Source: Methylomonas koyamae (GTDB lineage Bacteria > Pseudomonadota > Gammaproteobacteria > Methylococcales > Methylomonadaceae). Taken from it: 64,000 bases of DNA. This document shows positions 54,369 to 63,762 of the stretch, one piece after another; positions within the stretch are counted from its first letter, which is position 1, and every line of letters starts with the position of its first letter. Position numbers and translations under genes: made by a program. The stretch lies in NCBI RefSeq assembly GCF_019669905.1, contig NZ_AP019777.1:868001-932000 (forward strand), in the 5' to 3' direction. The notes under the pieces are model-generated. The model ran no database searches. It saw only the letters and a list, made by a program, of their open reading frames with translations, and was not told where the DNA came from.

Positions 54369-55223
54369 ATGCCATCACCAATGGTCATCAATACGAATAT
54401 CGCTTCATTGAACAGCCAGAAGTATCTGAGCCGGACCAACGAAAGTCTGCAAACGTCCATGGAGCGCTTGTCATCGGGTATGCGGGTCAACAGTGCGAAA
54501 GACGATGCGGCCGGTTTGGCGATCGCCGATCGGATGACTTCGCAGATTCGCGGTATGACGGTTGCCATGCGCAACGCCAACGACGGTATTTCCATGGCGC
54601 AAACCGCCGAGGCGGGCATGGGAACGCTAACTTCGACTCTGCAACGGATGCGTGACTTGGCGGTACAGGCTGCGAACCGGGCGGCGGTCAGCAATAGCGA
54701 CCGGCAAAAACTGCAAACCGAGTTCAAGCAATTAGGCGATGAGATCGGGCGGATTATTTCCAATACCGAATTTAATGGGAAGAAAATTCTTGCCGGTTCT
54801 CTACAGGGAGCTAACTTTCAGATTGGCGCTAACACATCAACGGATAATCAAATTTCCGTGACTGTTTCAGACCTTCGGTCTATAGCCGATATCTATAACT
54901 TAACTTTAGGCGGCTATTCGATTGGTAGTGACGCAACCTCGCAAGGGGTTCGAGATGCTATAGACGACATCGATAGAGCAATCGAGAGAATCGATATCTT
55001 CCGCTCCAACCTCGGTGCGATTCAAAACCGTTTCACGACAACGATTGCTAATCTACAATCGTCTATCGAAAACCAAAGCGCGGCGCGCTCCAGAATCATG
55101 GACGCCGACTTCGCTGCGGAAACTTCGAACCTGACCCGCAGCCAGATCCTGCAACAAGCCGGCACGGCGATGTTGGCGCAGGCGAATCAGGTCTCGCAAG
55201 GGGTCTTGAAACTGTTGCAATAA
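54369..55223 (+). CDS. fliC: Flagellin
   Basis: Flagellar filament subunit, 284 residues. The N-terminal D0/D1 region reads MVINTNIASLNSQKYLSRTNES and SGMRVNSAKDDAAGLAIADRM; the C-terminus ends LTRSQILQQAGTAMLAQANQVSQGVLKLLQ. The central variable domain is short, giving a compact filament subunit. A GGGAGAAC box precedes the start codon. Followed at 24 bases by a DUF115/Maf gene, which suggests the filament is glycosylated. No flaG, fliD or fliS gene follows in the window. Confidence 0.96.
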   Translation: MPSPMVINTNIASLNSQKYLSRTNESLQTSMERLSSGMRVNSAKDDAAGLAIADRMTSQIRGMTVAMRNANDGISMAQTAEAGMGTLTSTLQRMRDLAVQAANRAAVSNSDRQKLQTEFKQLGDEIGRIISNTEFNGKKILAGSLQGANFQIGANTSTDNQISVTVSDLRSIADIYNLTLGGYSIGSDATSQGVRDAIDDIDRAIERIDIFRSNLGAIQNRFTTTIANLQSSIENQSAARSRIMDADFAAETSNLTRSQILQQAGTAMLAQANQVSQGVLKLLQ

Positions 55224-55247
55224 ACCCGGTCCACCAGGCAATGAGGC

Positions 55248-57755
55248 ATGACAGAGACGATCGATTTGGCGGATGAACAAGCACTGGGGCCGCTGGCGGC
55301 GAATGCGTTCGGCGACCGCTACTTTTTCAACCTGAATCGCCACGCGTTCGCTAAGCTCGGCGCGACGGCTTTATTCGAGACCAAGTTCGGCGAGCTGTTA
55401 TTCAGGGAAGACGAGCTGAGCGTCATTGTCGGCACCGATTCCGGTCTGTTGTTGCAGTATTTGCGCAGCAAGCCTTTGCCCAAGGGCACGCGTTACATTT
55501 TTATCGAGCCGGATCGGGTGTTGCAAGCCTTACGCAGCCACGATCTGCTCGGCGATGCGGACGAACGCATCGTTTGTGTCGGCCTCGAAGACTGGCCGCG
55601 GATGTTGCAAAAATTCAAAGCCGCCGAATATTTTTATATCGATGCGGTCAAGTCGGTCAACGCGCTGTGCGCGCAAGACGATTTTATCGACGAGTATGCC
55701 GAATTAAGCTGGCACGTCGCCGAAGTGCTGGCGCAATTGAACTGGCGCTATAGTGCCGAATTGGGGTCGGAGGCGTTCATCGCCCGCCAAATCGCCAACG
55801 CGGCGGACAATCGTTTGCCGGCAAAATTGCTGGCAAAGGCGTTCGGCGGCAAAACCGTGGCAATTCTTGCCGGCGGGCCGTCGCTCGACCAGGCCTTGCC
55901 CTGGGTCATCCAACATCGGCAGCAGTGCGTGGTATTTGCCGTCTCCCGCATTTCCAGGCAACTGCTGGCCGCCGGCATCGAGCCGGACTTCGTCTTTTCC
56001 GTCGACCCCACCGATTTAAGTTTCGATATCAGCAAGGAAATGCTGAATTTCAGCGAAAAAACCGTGTTCGTCTGTTCCTACCATACCGTACCGACGTTGG
56101 TTAGCCAGTGGTCGGGCACTATGTTGTACCTCGGCGCCAGATTTCCGTGGCAAAGCGATTTGAACAGCAAAAATCTGAGCAGTGCCGGGCCAACCGTGAC
56201 CAATACGGCGTTGAACATGGCTTACGAGTTCGGTTTCAGCCAGATCGTTCTATGCGGTGTGGATTTGTGTTTTACCCGCGAGGGCTTTACCCACGCCAAA
56301 GGCAGCGACGAACAATTGGCCGGGCCGCGCTTTAATTTGACCTCGTTACAAGTCGAGACCAATGGCGGTTACCTGGCACCGACCAGTTGCGATTTTGCCC
56401 AGGCGATCCAGTCCCTGGGGCGGCAAGCGCAATTGTTGAGCCGTGCCGGTTGCCGCATTGTCAACGTGGCCGAAGGTGCCGCGAAAATTGAGGCTGTGGA
56501 ATATCAGCCCTTAGCCTCCTTGCAACTCGATGCCGAACCGGTCGATGTTGCCGCCACGCTGGCGGCGAGGCTGGCGCCGGCTGCCGCTTCGTATCAGGAT
56601 TTGGACAAGGTTGAGGCCGAATTGGCGCGCGCGCGGCATCAAGTCAAGGCGATTGCCAAACTGGCGGCCAATGCCCGCCAAATTAATGACGCAATGTACC
56701 AAAGCGAAGGGACCGTCGTCCGATTCAAAGACAAGAAAAGCCTCGACCAAATCGAGAAAAAATTCAAACGCGAATACCGGCAATTCAGCCGCTTGGTCAA
56801 AAAGTTCGGCATTCGCAGCTTCATCAAGCTGGCCAAACCGTTCGACGATGAAGAATGGAGTGCCGAGGAAGCAAGGCAATTGGGCAACGTTTATTACGAT
56901 GCCTACGCCGAAGGCGCCAACAAATTACTGGTTTTGATCGATGGCGCGATTGACCGGGCTGCGGCGCGCCGCCAGGAACAAGCGCAGCATCCCGATTTTG
57001 CCGTGTTGCTGGCGCAGGCGGAAAAGGACCGCAGTTATGGTCGCGTTAAATTGTGGCGGCGCCGGTTCGACAGCGGATTATGGCCGGCAGAAGTACGCGC
57101 CGAATTCGCCGAGATGGAAAGGCGCTATCAGGACGTGTTGAACGATCGCAATACCAAGCACATGGCGCGAGCCAAAAGCCATAGCAATCTGGCGGCGGTC
57201 AAACATCGGGCCGGTTTGCTGTTCAAGCATCGCAAACTGGCCGAATTACAGGACTTGCTTGCCGCCTTGAACAAACACGAACAACAACAGGCGGCAAATT
57301 GTTACCGCTTTTTGATCGAAGGCTATTCGGCGGAGCTGCAGGATAGCCCTGAAGATGCTTTGGATGCCTACCAGCGGGTGGTCGATTTGGGGGATGCCTT
57401 GCTGGAAGAGGCTTTGGCCAGGATCGCCGCGATCGGCATAAGCCACGACGATGCGCAAACGGCGAGTTTGGCGCTGGAATGTCTGTCGCAATTGAATCCG
57501 GTTTATTTGCCGCTTTACGCAGAAATGCAGCGTTTGCAGCACGATATGGTTGCGGCCATCGATTCCTATGCAGCCTATATCGAGCAGTTTCCGCAAGACC
57601 TACTAGTGCAGATGAAATTGGCGGCGCTGTACGGCGAGTGCCGGATTTACGACGGCGCGGATATGATGCTGGATTACATCTTGCAGCAAAAACCGGATTA
57701 CGAAGCGGCGCTTGCGTTGAGGCGGCACTTGGCGGCGCAGAAAATCTCCGGGTAA
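55248..57755 (+). CDS. Motility-associated glycosyltransferase-like protein (DUF115/Maf family) with TPR tail
   Basis: 835 residues, cytoplasmic. Residues about 195-370 are a DUF115/MAF domain: GGKTVAILAGGPSLDQALPWV, FAVSRISRQLLAAGIEPDFVFSVDPTD, LSSAGPTVTNTALNMAYEFGFSQIVLCGVDLCF. Maf proteins transfer nonulosonic acids such as pseudaminic or legionaminic acid to flagellin. A coiled coil lies near residues 455-520, and the last ~200 residues (about 640-835) look like TPR repeats. Position just after the flagellin gene strongly suggests it modifies that protein; the sugar is not visible here. Confidence 0.85.
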   Translation: MTETIDLADEQALGPLAANAFGDRYFFNLNRHAFAKLGATALFETKFGELLFREDELSVIVGTDSGLLLQYLRSKPLPKGTRYIFIEPDRVLQALRSHDLLGDADERIVCVGLEDWPRMLQKFKAAEYFYIDAVKSVNALCAQDDFIDEYAELSWHVAEVLAQLNWRYSAELGSEAFIARQIANAADNRLPAKLLAKAFGGKTVAILAGGPSLDQALPWVIQHRQQCVVFAVSRISRQLLAAGIEPDFVFSVDPTDLSFDISKEMLNFSEKTVFVCSYHTVPTLVSQWSGTMLYLGARFPWQSDLNSKNLSSAGPTVTNTALNMAYEFGFSQIVLCGVDLCFTREGFTHAKGSDEQLAGPRFNLTSLQVETNGGYLAPTSCDFAQAIQSLGRQAQLLSRAGCRIVNVAEGAAKIEAVEYQPLASLQLDAEPVDVAATLAARLAPAAASYQDLDKVEAELARARHQVKAIAKLAANARQINDAMYQSEGTVVRFKDKKSLDQIEKKFKREYRQFSRLVKKFGIRSFIKLAKPFDDEEWSAEEARQLGNVYYDAYAEGANKLLVLIDGAIDRAAARRQEQAQHPDFAVLLAQAEKDRSYGRVKLWRRRFDSGLWPAEVRAEFAEMERRYQDVLNDRNTKHMARAKSHSNLAAVKHRAGLLFKHRKLAELQDLLAALNKHEQQQAANCYRFLIEGYSAELQDSPEDALDAYQRVVDLGDALLEEALARIAAIGISHDDAQTASLALECLSQLNPVYLPLYAEMQRLQHDMVAAIDSYAAYIEQFPQDLLVQMKLAALYGECRIYDGADMMLDYILQQKPDYEAALALRRHLAAQKISG

Positions 57756-57821
57756 CGCTAAAGATTCGGCGCGGCCGGGCGATAACTTGTGCATTCCCGA
57801 TTTCAGTGGCGGAGGTGTGCG

Positions 57822-58016
57822 ATGGCCGATTCAGTATCCGGCGTTAATTCATCCGGTCTGCTGGCTGCGGTGTTGCAGCAGGCAGCGAATAAGCAAGAGC
57901 TGGCTGTGGCGGTCGTCAAGAAAGGCCAGGAAGTCCAGGCCGCGCAAGGTGAGGCGGCGCTGAAGTTGATCGATTCCGCGGCGGCGGTTCCCGGCAGAAT
58001 CGATACATACGCTTGA
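57822..58016 (+). CDS. YjfB-like putative motility protein (64 aa)
   Basis: Short cytoplasmic protein, with GGAGGTG before ATG 57822. It starts MADSVSGVNSSGLLAAVLQQAANKQE and contains AVAVVKKGQEVQAAQGEAALKLIDSA, fitting the YjfB (putative motility protein) family. Found with flagellar genes in other bacteria; function is not defined. Placed after flagellin and Maf, probably in the same unit. Confidence 0.75.
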   Translation: MADSVSGVNSSGLLAAVLQQAANKQELAVAVVKKGQEVQAAQGEAALKLIDSAAAVPGRIDTYA

Positions 58017-58032
58017 TGCTGGCCCGCAGCGC

Positions 58033-58857
58033 TCAGGTTTTTTTCAAGATCAATTCCAACACCAGTTTGCTGCCGAAATAAGCCAGCAACAGCAGCACGA
58101 AGCCGACCAGCGTCCATTGGATCGCGGTACTGCCGCGCCAACCGTAACGCAGCCGCCCCAACAATAGTCCGGAAAAAATCAGCCAGGCGCAAATCGACAG
58201 GATGGTCTTGTGGGCCAGATGCTGGGCGAAGATGTCTTCGATAAAAATGAAGCCGCTCAATAACGCGGCCGTCAGGAAAAACAGGCCCGTGCCTATCATC
58301 TGAAATAGCAATGTTTCCATCGCCTGCAAGGGCGGCAGCGCCAGCATCAGTTTTTTCGGATGGTGGCTGCGCAATTGCTGGTCCTGAATCGCCAGCAGGA
58401 TGGCCTGAATCGCCGCGATGTTCAGCAGGCTGAAGGCAACGATGGAGGTCAGAATATGTACGCTCATCTGCCAATTATGCGTGACCAGCGGATGCAGGGT
58501 TTCCGGAAAAACCATGTCCAGGCCGATCAATCCGGCCGCCAGCGGGAATACCGCAACGCCGAGCTTTTCGACCGGCTTGTCCAGCGCCGCAAACAATAAA
58601 AACCAGGCAATCACCAGCGCTACCAGCGTTGCTGCGTTAAAGAAGCTGAAGTTGAATGGTTGTTCGCCGAGGAAAATCGTTGCCGCATACGCCGTGTGCA
58701 GTCCGGCGCCGATCCAAGCCAGGCGGATAGGCGCCGGGCGCCGGTCCTGTCTGGCGAAAAGATCCTTCGCGATCAACGTGGCCGCAGCCGAATAGCATAA
58801 AACCGAGAGGATGCCGAAAATAGGGATGTTCATTGGATTGGCGTGGCGAATTATCAA
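58033..58857 (-). CDS. CcsA/YpjD-like cytochrome c assembly inner-membrane protein
   Basis: 274 residues with about eight membrane helices and the CcsA/CcmC-type core HPLVTHNWQMSVHILTSIVAFSLLNIAAIQAILLAIQDQQL and AHKTILSICAWLIFSGLLLGRLRYGWRGSTAIQWT, including His positions compatible with haem binding. It is the family that in E. coli (YpjD/CorB neighbourhood) lies next to ffh, exactly as here. Its precise job is unclear. Divergent from ffh. Confidence 0.85.
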   Translation of the reverse strand: MIIRHANPMNIPIFGILSVLCYSAAATLIAKDLFARQDRRPAPIRLAWIGAGLHTAYAATIFLGEQPFNFSFFNAATLVALVIAWFLLFAALDKPVEKLGVAVFPLAAGLIGLDMVFPETLHPLVTHNWQMSVHILTSIVAFSLLNIAAIQAILLAIQDQQLRSHHPKKLMLALPPLQAMETLLFQMIGTGLFFLTAALLSGFIFIEDIFAQHLAHKTILSICAWLIFSGLLLGRLRYGWRGSTAIQWTLVGFVLLLLAYFGSKLVLELILKKT

Positions 58858-58958
58858 AAGGCGTTGCGTAGGCCTTATGTTAAACTAAGCCCGAGTATTG
58901 TTCTAACTCCGCTTGAGCCGGAACGAGTCGTAATTAACCAGCTAAACAAGACGTATCT

Positions 58959-60314
58959 ATGTTCGATAATTTATCCGATCGCCTGAGTGGCGCACTAAAA
59001 AAAATAAAAGGCCAAGGCCGTCTGACCGAGAGCAATATTCAAGAGACCATGCGCGAGGTGCGGATGGCTTTGCTGGAAGCGGATGTCGCTCTGCCGGTGG
59101 TGACCGATTTTATCGAGCAGGTTACCCAACGCGCGCTCGGACAGGAAGTGCAAACCAGCTTGACGCCGGGCCAGGCTCTGATCAAGGTGGTGCAATCGGA
59201 GTTGGTAAAAGTGATGGGTGCTGCCAACGAAGAGTTGAATCTGCGGACCAATCCGCCGGCCATCGTGTTGATGGCGGGCTTGCAGGGTGCCGGTAAGACC
59301 ACGACGGTCGCCAAGCTGGGCCGCCACCTTAAGGAAAAGAAAAAGAAAAAAGTCGGTGTGGTCAGTGTCGACGTCTACCGGCCCGCGGCGATCAAGCAGT
59401 TGCAAACTTTGGCCGACGACATCGGGCTGAAGTTTTTCGAGAGCGACGCCAGCGAAAACCCGGTCGATATCGTCAATCGGGCCTTAGATGCGGCCAAGCG
59501 CCAATTCGTCGATGTATTGATCGTCGATACCGCGGGCCGTTTGCATGTGGACGACGAGATGATGGCCGAAATCAAAGCGTTGCACGCTGCGATAAAACCG
59601 ATCGAAACCTTGTTCGTTGTCGACAGTATGACCGGTCAGGACGCCGCCAATACCGCAAAGGCCTTTCATGACGCGCTGCCGTTGACCGGTGTGATTTTGA
59701 CCAAGGCCGACGGCGATGCTCGCGGCGGTGCGGCCCTGTCGATACGTCAAATCACCGGTAAGCCGATCAAGTTTATCGGTGTTGGCGAAAAAACCGATGC
59801 GTTGGAGCCGTTTTACCCGGACCGGCTGGCGTCGCGTATCTTGGGCATGGGCGACGTATTGTCGCTGATCGAAGATATCGAGCAAAAAGTCGATAAGAAA
59901 AAAGCCGAGCAATTGGCGAAGAAACTGCAGAAAGGCAAAAGTTTCGATTTGGACGATTTGAAGGAACAGTTGCTGCAGATGCAAAACATGGGCGGCCTGG
60001 GCGCGATGATGGACAAGTTGCCGGGCATGAACAGTGTGCCGAAAGATATCAGGGAAAAGGTCAACGACAAGGACTTGGCGCATCAGATCGCCGTGATCAA
60101 TTCGATGACCAAGCAGGAGCGGCGGTTTCCCGATTTGATCAAGGGTAGCCGCAAGCAGCGCATCGCCGACGGTTGCGGTCTCGATTTACAAGCGGTAAAC
60201 CGCGTGTTGAAACAACATCAGATGATGGAAAAGATGATGAAGAAGTTCAGCAAAGGCAATATTGCCAACATGATGCGCGGTTTAAAAAGCAATATGCGCG
60301 GCCTGAGAATGTGA
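58959..60314 (+). CDS. ffh: Signal recognition particle protein Ffh
   Basis: GTPase that targets nascent membrane proteins with the 4.5S RNA and FtsY. 451 residues: N domain from MFDNLSDRLSGALKKIKGQGRLTESNI, G domain with Walker A GLQGAGKTTTVAKL, DVYRPAAIKQL, VDTAGRLHVD and TKADGDARGGAALS, and a C-terminal M domain rich in methionine (MQNMGGLGAMMDKLPGM, QMMEKMMKKF). Length and order are standard. First of the housekeeping set. Confidence 0.98.
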   Translation: MFDNLSDRLSGALKKIKGQGRLTESNIQETMREVRMALLEADVALPVVTDFIEQVTQRALGQEVQTSLTPGQALIKVVQSELVKVMGAANEELNLRTNPPAIVLMAGLQGAGKTTTVAKLGRHLKEKKKKKVGVVSVDVYRPAAIKQLQTLADDIGLKFFESDASENPVDIVNRALDAAKRQFVDVLIVDTAGRLHVDDEMMAEIKALHAAIKPIETLFVVDSMTGQDAANTAKAFHDALPLTGVILTKADGDARGGAALSIRQITGKPIKFIGVGEKTDALEPFYPDRLASRILGMGDVLSLIEDIEQKVDKKKAEQLAKKLQKGKSFDLDDLKEQLLQMQNMGGLGAMMDKLPGMNSVPKDIREKVNDKDLAHQIAVINSMTKQERRFPDLIKGSRKQRIADGCGLDLQAVNRVLKQHQMMEKMMKKFSKGNIANMMRGLKSNMRGLRM

Positions 60315-60330
60315 TCGGCGTAATTTGTCC

Positions 60331-60358
60331 TTCACTTATTCGCAAAATCGCGTAGAAT
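60331..60358 (+). promoter_or_regulatory. Candidate sigma-70 promoter of rpsP-rimM-trmD-rplS
   Basis: TTCACT (60331-60336) and TAGAAT (60353-60358) are 16 bases apart, in the 88-base gap between ffh and rpsP. The AT-rich tract that follows contains the leader. Confidence 0.4.
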
Positions 60359-60402
60359 AGTTTGATTAAATTTTTTGATTCAATGTTTTTTAAGGTATTC
60401 AA

Positions 60403-60654
60403 ATGGTAAGCATTCGTTTGTCCAGAGGCGGCGCAAAGAATCGTCCTTTTTATCATGTTGTCGTAACCGACAGCAGAAGCAGCCGTGACGGCCGTTACAT
60501 CGAGCGGGTCGGCTTTTTCAACCCGCTGGCGCGTGGTGCGGAGCAACGCTTGGTTTTGGATGCTGAACGCGTTCAATATTGGCAATCTAACGGCGCTCAG
60601 CCGACAGATCGCGTGGCCAGGCTGATCAAAGACGCCGCCAAAGCTGCCGCGTAA
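60403..60654 (+). CDS. rpsP: Ribosomal protein S16
   Basis: 30S ribosomal subunit protein, 83 residues, starting [21 protein letters not shown] and containing [15 protein letters not shown], all diagnostic of S16. First gene of the conserved rpsP-rimM-trmD-rplS operon. Confidence 0.98.
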   Translation: MVSIRLSRGGAKNRPFYHVVVTDSRSSRDGRYIERVGFFNPLARGAEQRLVLDAERVQYWQSNGAQPTDRVARLIKDAAKAAA

Positions 60655-60663
60655 CACGTAGTT

Positions 60664-61173
60664 TTGCAGTCAGGGGAGTATCTGAACGTCGGACAAGTAT
60701 CCGGCGTTTTTGGTGTAAAGGGGTGGGTAAAAATTTTTTCTTTTACCGAACCCCGCGAAAATATCCTGAAATATTCGCCTTGGTTGTTACAAAAAAACGG
60801 CCAACGCCATGAGTTGAAAGTCGTTGGCGGTCGCCGTCAGGGTAACCTGATTGTTGCCCAGCTCGAAAATATCGACGACAGAGATGCCGCCGCCGCGTGG
60901 ATGGGGGCTGAAATCCTGATTCGCAAGCAGCAATTGCCGAAGCCTGAGGCTGGTGAGTTCTATTGGGCCGATTTAATAGGGCTTGCAGTAGAAAACCAAA
61001 CCGGTTACAGGCTCGGCATAGTCGATCATTTGCTTGAGACTGGGGCCAACGATGTATTAGTGGTCGTCGACGGCGAGACCGAGCGGTTAATACCGTTTGT
61101 GCAACCCAGCACGATTGTCAATATCGACTTGGCTGCCGGTTTGATTGTCGTCGATTGGGATCCGGATTTTTAG
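60664..61173 (+). CDS. rimM: 16S rRNA processing protein RimM
   Basis: Assists 30S head assembly through S19 binding. 169 residues with LNVGQVSGVFGVKGWVKIFSFTEPRENIL, EFYWADLIGLAVENQTGYRLG and VPFVQPSTIVNIDLAAGLIVVDWD. The only in-frame start in reach of the conserved N-terminus is TTG 60664, nine bases past the rpsP stop. Confidence 0.95.
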   Translation: MQSGEYLNVGQVSGVFGVKGWVKIFSFTEPRENILKYSPWLLQKNGQRHELKVVGGRRQGNLIVAQLENIDDRDAAAAWMGAEILIRKQQLPKPEAGEFYWADLIGLAVENQTGYRLGIVDHLLETGANDVLVVVDGETERLIPFVQPSTIVNIDLAAGLIVVDWDPDF

Positions 61174-61179
61174 GCGGAT

Positions 61180-61920
61180 ATGCACTTCGATGTGGTCAGC
61201 CTTTTCCCGGACATGGTTTCCGGAGCCGCCGGCTATGGTGTAACCGGTAAGGCGATAGAAAAAGGTTTGGTCGGGTTATCGGTTTGGAATCCGCGCAATT
61301 ACGCGCACGACCGGCATAAAACAGTCGATGACAGGCCATACGGCGGCGGGCCCGGCATGGTCATGAAATACCAGCCTTTGTTGGACGCCGTCAACGATGC
61401 GAAGCTGAGCCGGCCTGCTGATGCCGCCAAAGTCGTCTATTTGAGTCCGCAAGGGCGTTTGGTTACCCAGGCCCTATTGCAGGACGCCAGCGCTAACCGG
61501 CGCTTGATTCTGGTTGCCGGGCGATACGAGGGGGTCGACGAACGGTTTATCGGAAGCGTTTGCGACGACGAGTGGTCGCTGGGCGATTACGTGATCAGCG
61601 GCGGAGAACTCGCGGCGTTGATTGTGATAGACGGGATTAGCCGGTTGATACCGGGCGTGTTGGGCGACGAAGAGTCGGCCAAACAAGATTCTCACTCCGA
61701 CGGATTGTTGGATTGTCCGCATTACACGCGGCCGGAACGTGGCGAGCTTGGCGATGTCCCCGAGGTATTGTTGGGCGGCAACCATGCGGCAATCCGGCGT
61801 TGGCGCATGAAGCAAGCCTTGGGCAGAACTTGGTTACGCCGGCCCGATTTGCTGGAAAAACTGGAATTAACCGCAGAGCAGGACGCTTTGCTGAAAGAAT
61901 TTAGAAACGAAGTTGTTTAA
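61180..61920 (+). CDS. trmD: tRNA (guanine-N1)-methyltransferase TrmD
   Basis: Makes m1G37 in tRNA and so protects the reading frame. 246 residues with a SPOUT trefoil-knot fold: [57 protein letters not shown]. Seven bases after rimM and seven bases before the next gene's GTG alternate start. Confidence 0.98.
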   Translation: MHFDVVSLFPDMVSGAAGYGVTGKAIEKGLVGLSVWNPRNYAHDRHKTVDDRPYGGGPGMVMKYQPLLDAVNDAKLSRPADAAKVVYLSPQGRLVTQALLQDASANRRLILVAGRYEGVDERFIGSVCDDEWSLGDYVISGGELAALIVIDGISRLIPGVLGDEESAKQDSHSDGLLDCPHYTRPERGELGDVPEVLLGGNHAAIRRWRMKQALGRTWLRRPDLLEKLELTAEQDALLKEFRNEVV

Positions 61921-61932
61921 TAGGGTGTGGTT

Positions 61933-62280
61933 ATGAGTAAAATTATCGAAGAATTGGAAGCGGAACAGCTGAAAAAAGATGTGCCTGAATTCGGTCCGGG
62001 CGATACCGTGGTTGTTCAAGTCAGAGTGACCGAAGGTAGCCGCGAACGGTTGCAGGCTTTCGAAGGCATCGTTATCGCCAAGCGCAATCGCGGTTTGAAT
62101 TCAGCATTTACCGTTAGAAAAATTTCCCACGGCGTCGGCGTCGAGCGCGTATTTCAGACCCACAGCCCTGCGGTCGGCAGTATCGAAGTTAAACGCCGCG
62201 GCGATGTGCGCCGCGCCAAGCTGTATTATCTGCGCGATCTGGCCGGTAAAGCCGCACGGATTAAAGAAAGACTTTCTTAA
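61933..62280 (+). CDS. rplS: Ribosomal protein L19
   Basis: 50S subunit protein at the 30S interface, 115 residues: [20 protein letters not shown] at the start, then [35 protein letters not shown] and [19 protein letters not shown] 61933 is the conserved start, two codons after an in-frame GTG. Closed by a strong terminator. Confidence 0.98.
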   Translation: MSKIIEELEAEQLKKDVPEFGPGDTVVVQVRVTEGSRERLQAFEGIVIAKRNRGLNSAFTVRKISHGVGVERVFQTHSPAVGSIEVKRRGDVRRAKLYYLRDLAGKAARIKERLS

Positions 62281-62320
62281 GCCGTTGCTATCCGATTGGC
62301 AGCAATCGGGTCGGTTGCAA

Positions 62321-62349
62321 AAAGGCGGCTTCTGGCCGCCTTTTTTTTT
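62321..62349 (+). terminator. Rho-independent terminator of the rpsP operon
   Basis: Stem AGGCGGC (62323-62329), loop TTCTG, stem GCCGCCT (62335-62341), then a run of nine or so T residues. Classical intrinsic terminator 40 bases past rplS. Confidence 0.9.
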
Positions 62350-62369
62350 CCGCTAATTTCGAGTAATCC

Positions 62370-62879
62370 ATGACCTTGCATATTGTTTGGCAGCCAACAG
62401 CGGACGCGGAACCGCACACCGTAGGCGTGCCGGTGTTCGGTGTCGAATTGGCGTTAACCTTGCGCGGTTCGGTCATCATCGACGCCTCGTGGCAAATCGA
62501 GGCCCATGCCGCAGAAAAGACCCTGCCCGATTTGGCGCTGCAGGTTCGGCAGTATCTACTGGATCCGGATAACAGTCATTTACAGCTCGAACTGTTAACC
62601 CAGGGCAGCAAATTCAGCAACAGGGTCTGGAATGCTCTGTCGACAATACCGGTCGGCGTGACGTTAACCTATGCCGAATTGGCAAAACGCTTGGACTCCG
62701 CGCCTCGCGCCGTTGCTGCGGGTTGCCGGCGCAACCCCTATGCCGGCATTATTCCTTGCCACCGCGTCGTCGCCAGTAACGGTATCGGCGGCTTCATGGG
62801 CCAAGCCGATGGCGAATTCGTAGCGTTAAAAAGCCGGTTGCTCGATTACGAGAGTCGTTTGTGCCGCACGAAATCGTGA
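62370..62879 (+). CDS. ogt: Methylated-DNA--protein-cysteine methyltransferase (Ogt/Ada-type)
   Basis: DNA repair protein that takes alkyl groups from O6-alkylguanine onto a cysteine. 169 residues: the catalytic domain carries LTYAELAKRLDSAPRAVAAGCRRNPYAGIIPCHRVVASNG, with the active cysteine in PCHRV. An N-terminal ~70-residue domain is present as in Ogt. Overlaps xerC by 19 bases. Confidence 0.93.
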   Translation: MTLHIVWQPTADAEPHTVGVPVFGVELALTLRGSVIIDASWQIEAHAAEKTLPDLALQVRQYLLDPDNSHLQLELLTQGSKFSNRVWNALSTIPVGVTLTYAELAKRLDSAPRAVAAGCRRNPYAGIIPCHRVVASNGIGGFMGQADGEFVALKSRLLDYESRLCRTKS

Positions 62880-63760
62880 ATTCGGCCCAAGCCATAGAGG
62901 CTTTCTTGAATGCGCTGTGGTTGGAGTTCGGTTTGAGCGATAACACGCTGGCGGCCTACGGCAGCGACTTGAAACAATTTGCCGTGTGGCTGAAGCATAA
63001 GGAACTGCCGGCGGCAGACGATACCGATGTCCGCGGCTTTCTGGCCAGCCAGCGCCGAGCCGGCATTTCGAGCCGCTCCGCGGCGCGCAAATTATCCTGC
63101 TTGAAGCGGTTTTATGGCTATTTGCTGCGAGAGGCAAAAATCGCCGCCGATCCCACTCAATTAATAGACGCGCCGCAATTAGGCCGATATTTGCCCGGTT
63201 CGCTGTCCGAGAGCGATGTCGAAGCGTTGCTTCTAGCTCCGGAAATCACTAGTACGCTGGGGTTTCGGGATCGAGCCATGCTGGAGATCTTATATGCGAC
63301 TGGACTGCGCGTCTCAGAATTGGTCGGTTTGAGTTTTTCGCAGGTCAATTTTCGCCAAGGGTGTTTGCGGGTCATCGGCAAAGGCGATAAGGAACGTTTG
63401 GTCCCGGTCGGCGAAGAAGCGATCGAATGGGTCGAACGTTACATTAGTGGCGCCAGACAGGCATTGCTGGCCGGTCGGCAATCCGATTATTTATTCGTCA
63501 CCGCACGCGGCGGCGCCATGACACGCCAGGCTTTTTGGCATATCATCAAACGCTATGCCAAGCAGGCCGGGATCGACAAGCACTTGTCGCCGCATACCTT
63601 GCGCCATGCGTTTGCGACGCACTTGTTAAACCACGGTGCCGACCTGCGCGTGGTGCAGTTGTTGCTGGGCCATTCCGATCTGTCGACGACGCAGATTTAC
63701 ACGCATATCGCCCAGCAGCGTTTAAAAGAACTTCATCGCCAACACCACCCCAGAGGTTAA
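62861..63760 (+). CDS. xerC: Site-specific tyrosine recombinase XerC
   Basis: Resolves chromosome dimers with XerD at dif. 299 residues: SAM-like N-terminal core-binding domain with FLASQRRAGISSRSAARKLSCLKRFY, catalytic domain with ATGLRVSELVGL (Arg), HTLRHAFATHLL, LLGHSDLSTTQIYTHI (Tyr nucleophile). The GTG start at 62861 lies inside the preceding methyltransferase gene. No extra domain of integron integrases is present, so it is not an IntI. Confidence 0.93.
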   Translation: MPHEIVNSAQAIEAFLNALWLEFGLSDNTLAAYGSDLKQFAVWLKHKELPAADDTDVRGFLASQRRAGISSRSAARKLSCLKRFYGYLLREAKIAADPTQLIDAPQLGRYLPGSLSESDVEALLLAPEITSTLGFRDRAMLEILYATGLRVSELVGLSFSQVNFRQGCLRVIGKGDKERLVPVGEEAIEWVERYISGARQALLAGRQSDYLFVTARGGAMTRQAFWHIIKRYAKQAGIDKHLSPHTLRHAFATHLLNHGADLRVVQLLLGHSDLSTTQIYTHIAQQRLKELHRQHHPRG

Positions 63761-63762
63761 AC

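Noticed and set aside
62861..63760. Tyrosine recombinase considered as integron integrase for the cassettes
   Set aside because: Full-length XerC features, conserved context with lpxA-like and ogt genes, no IntI-specific patch, and 56 kb from the cassettes.
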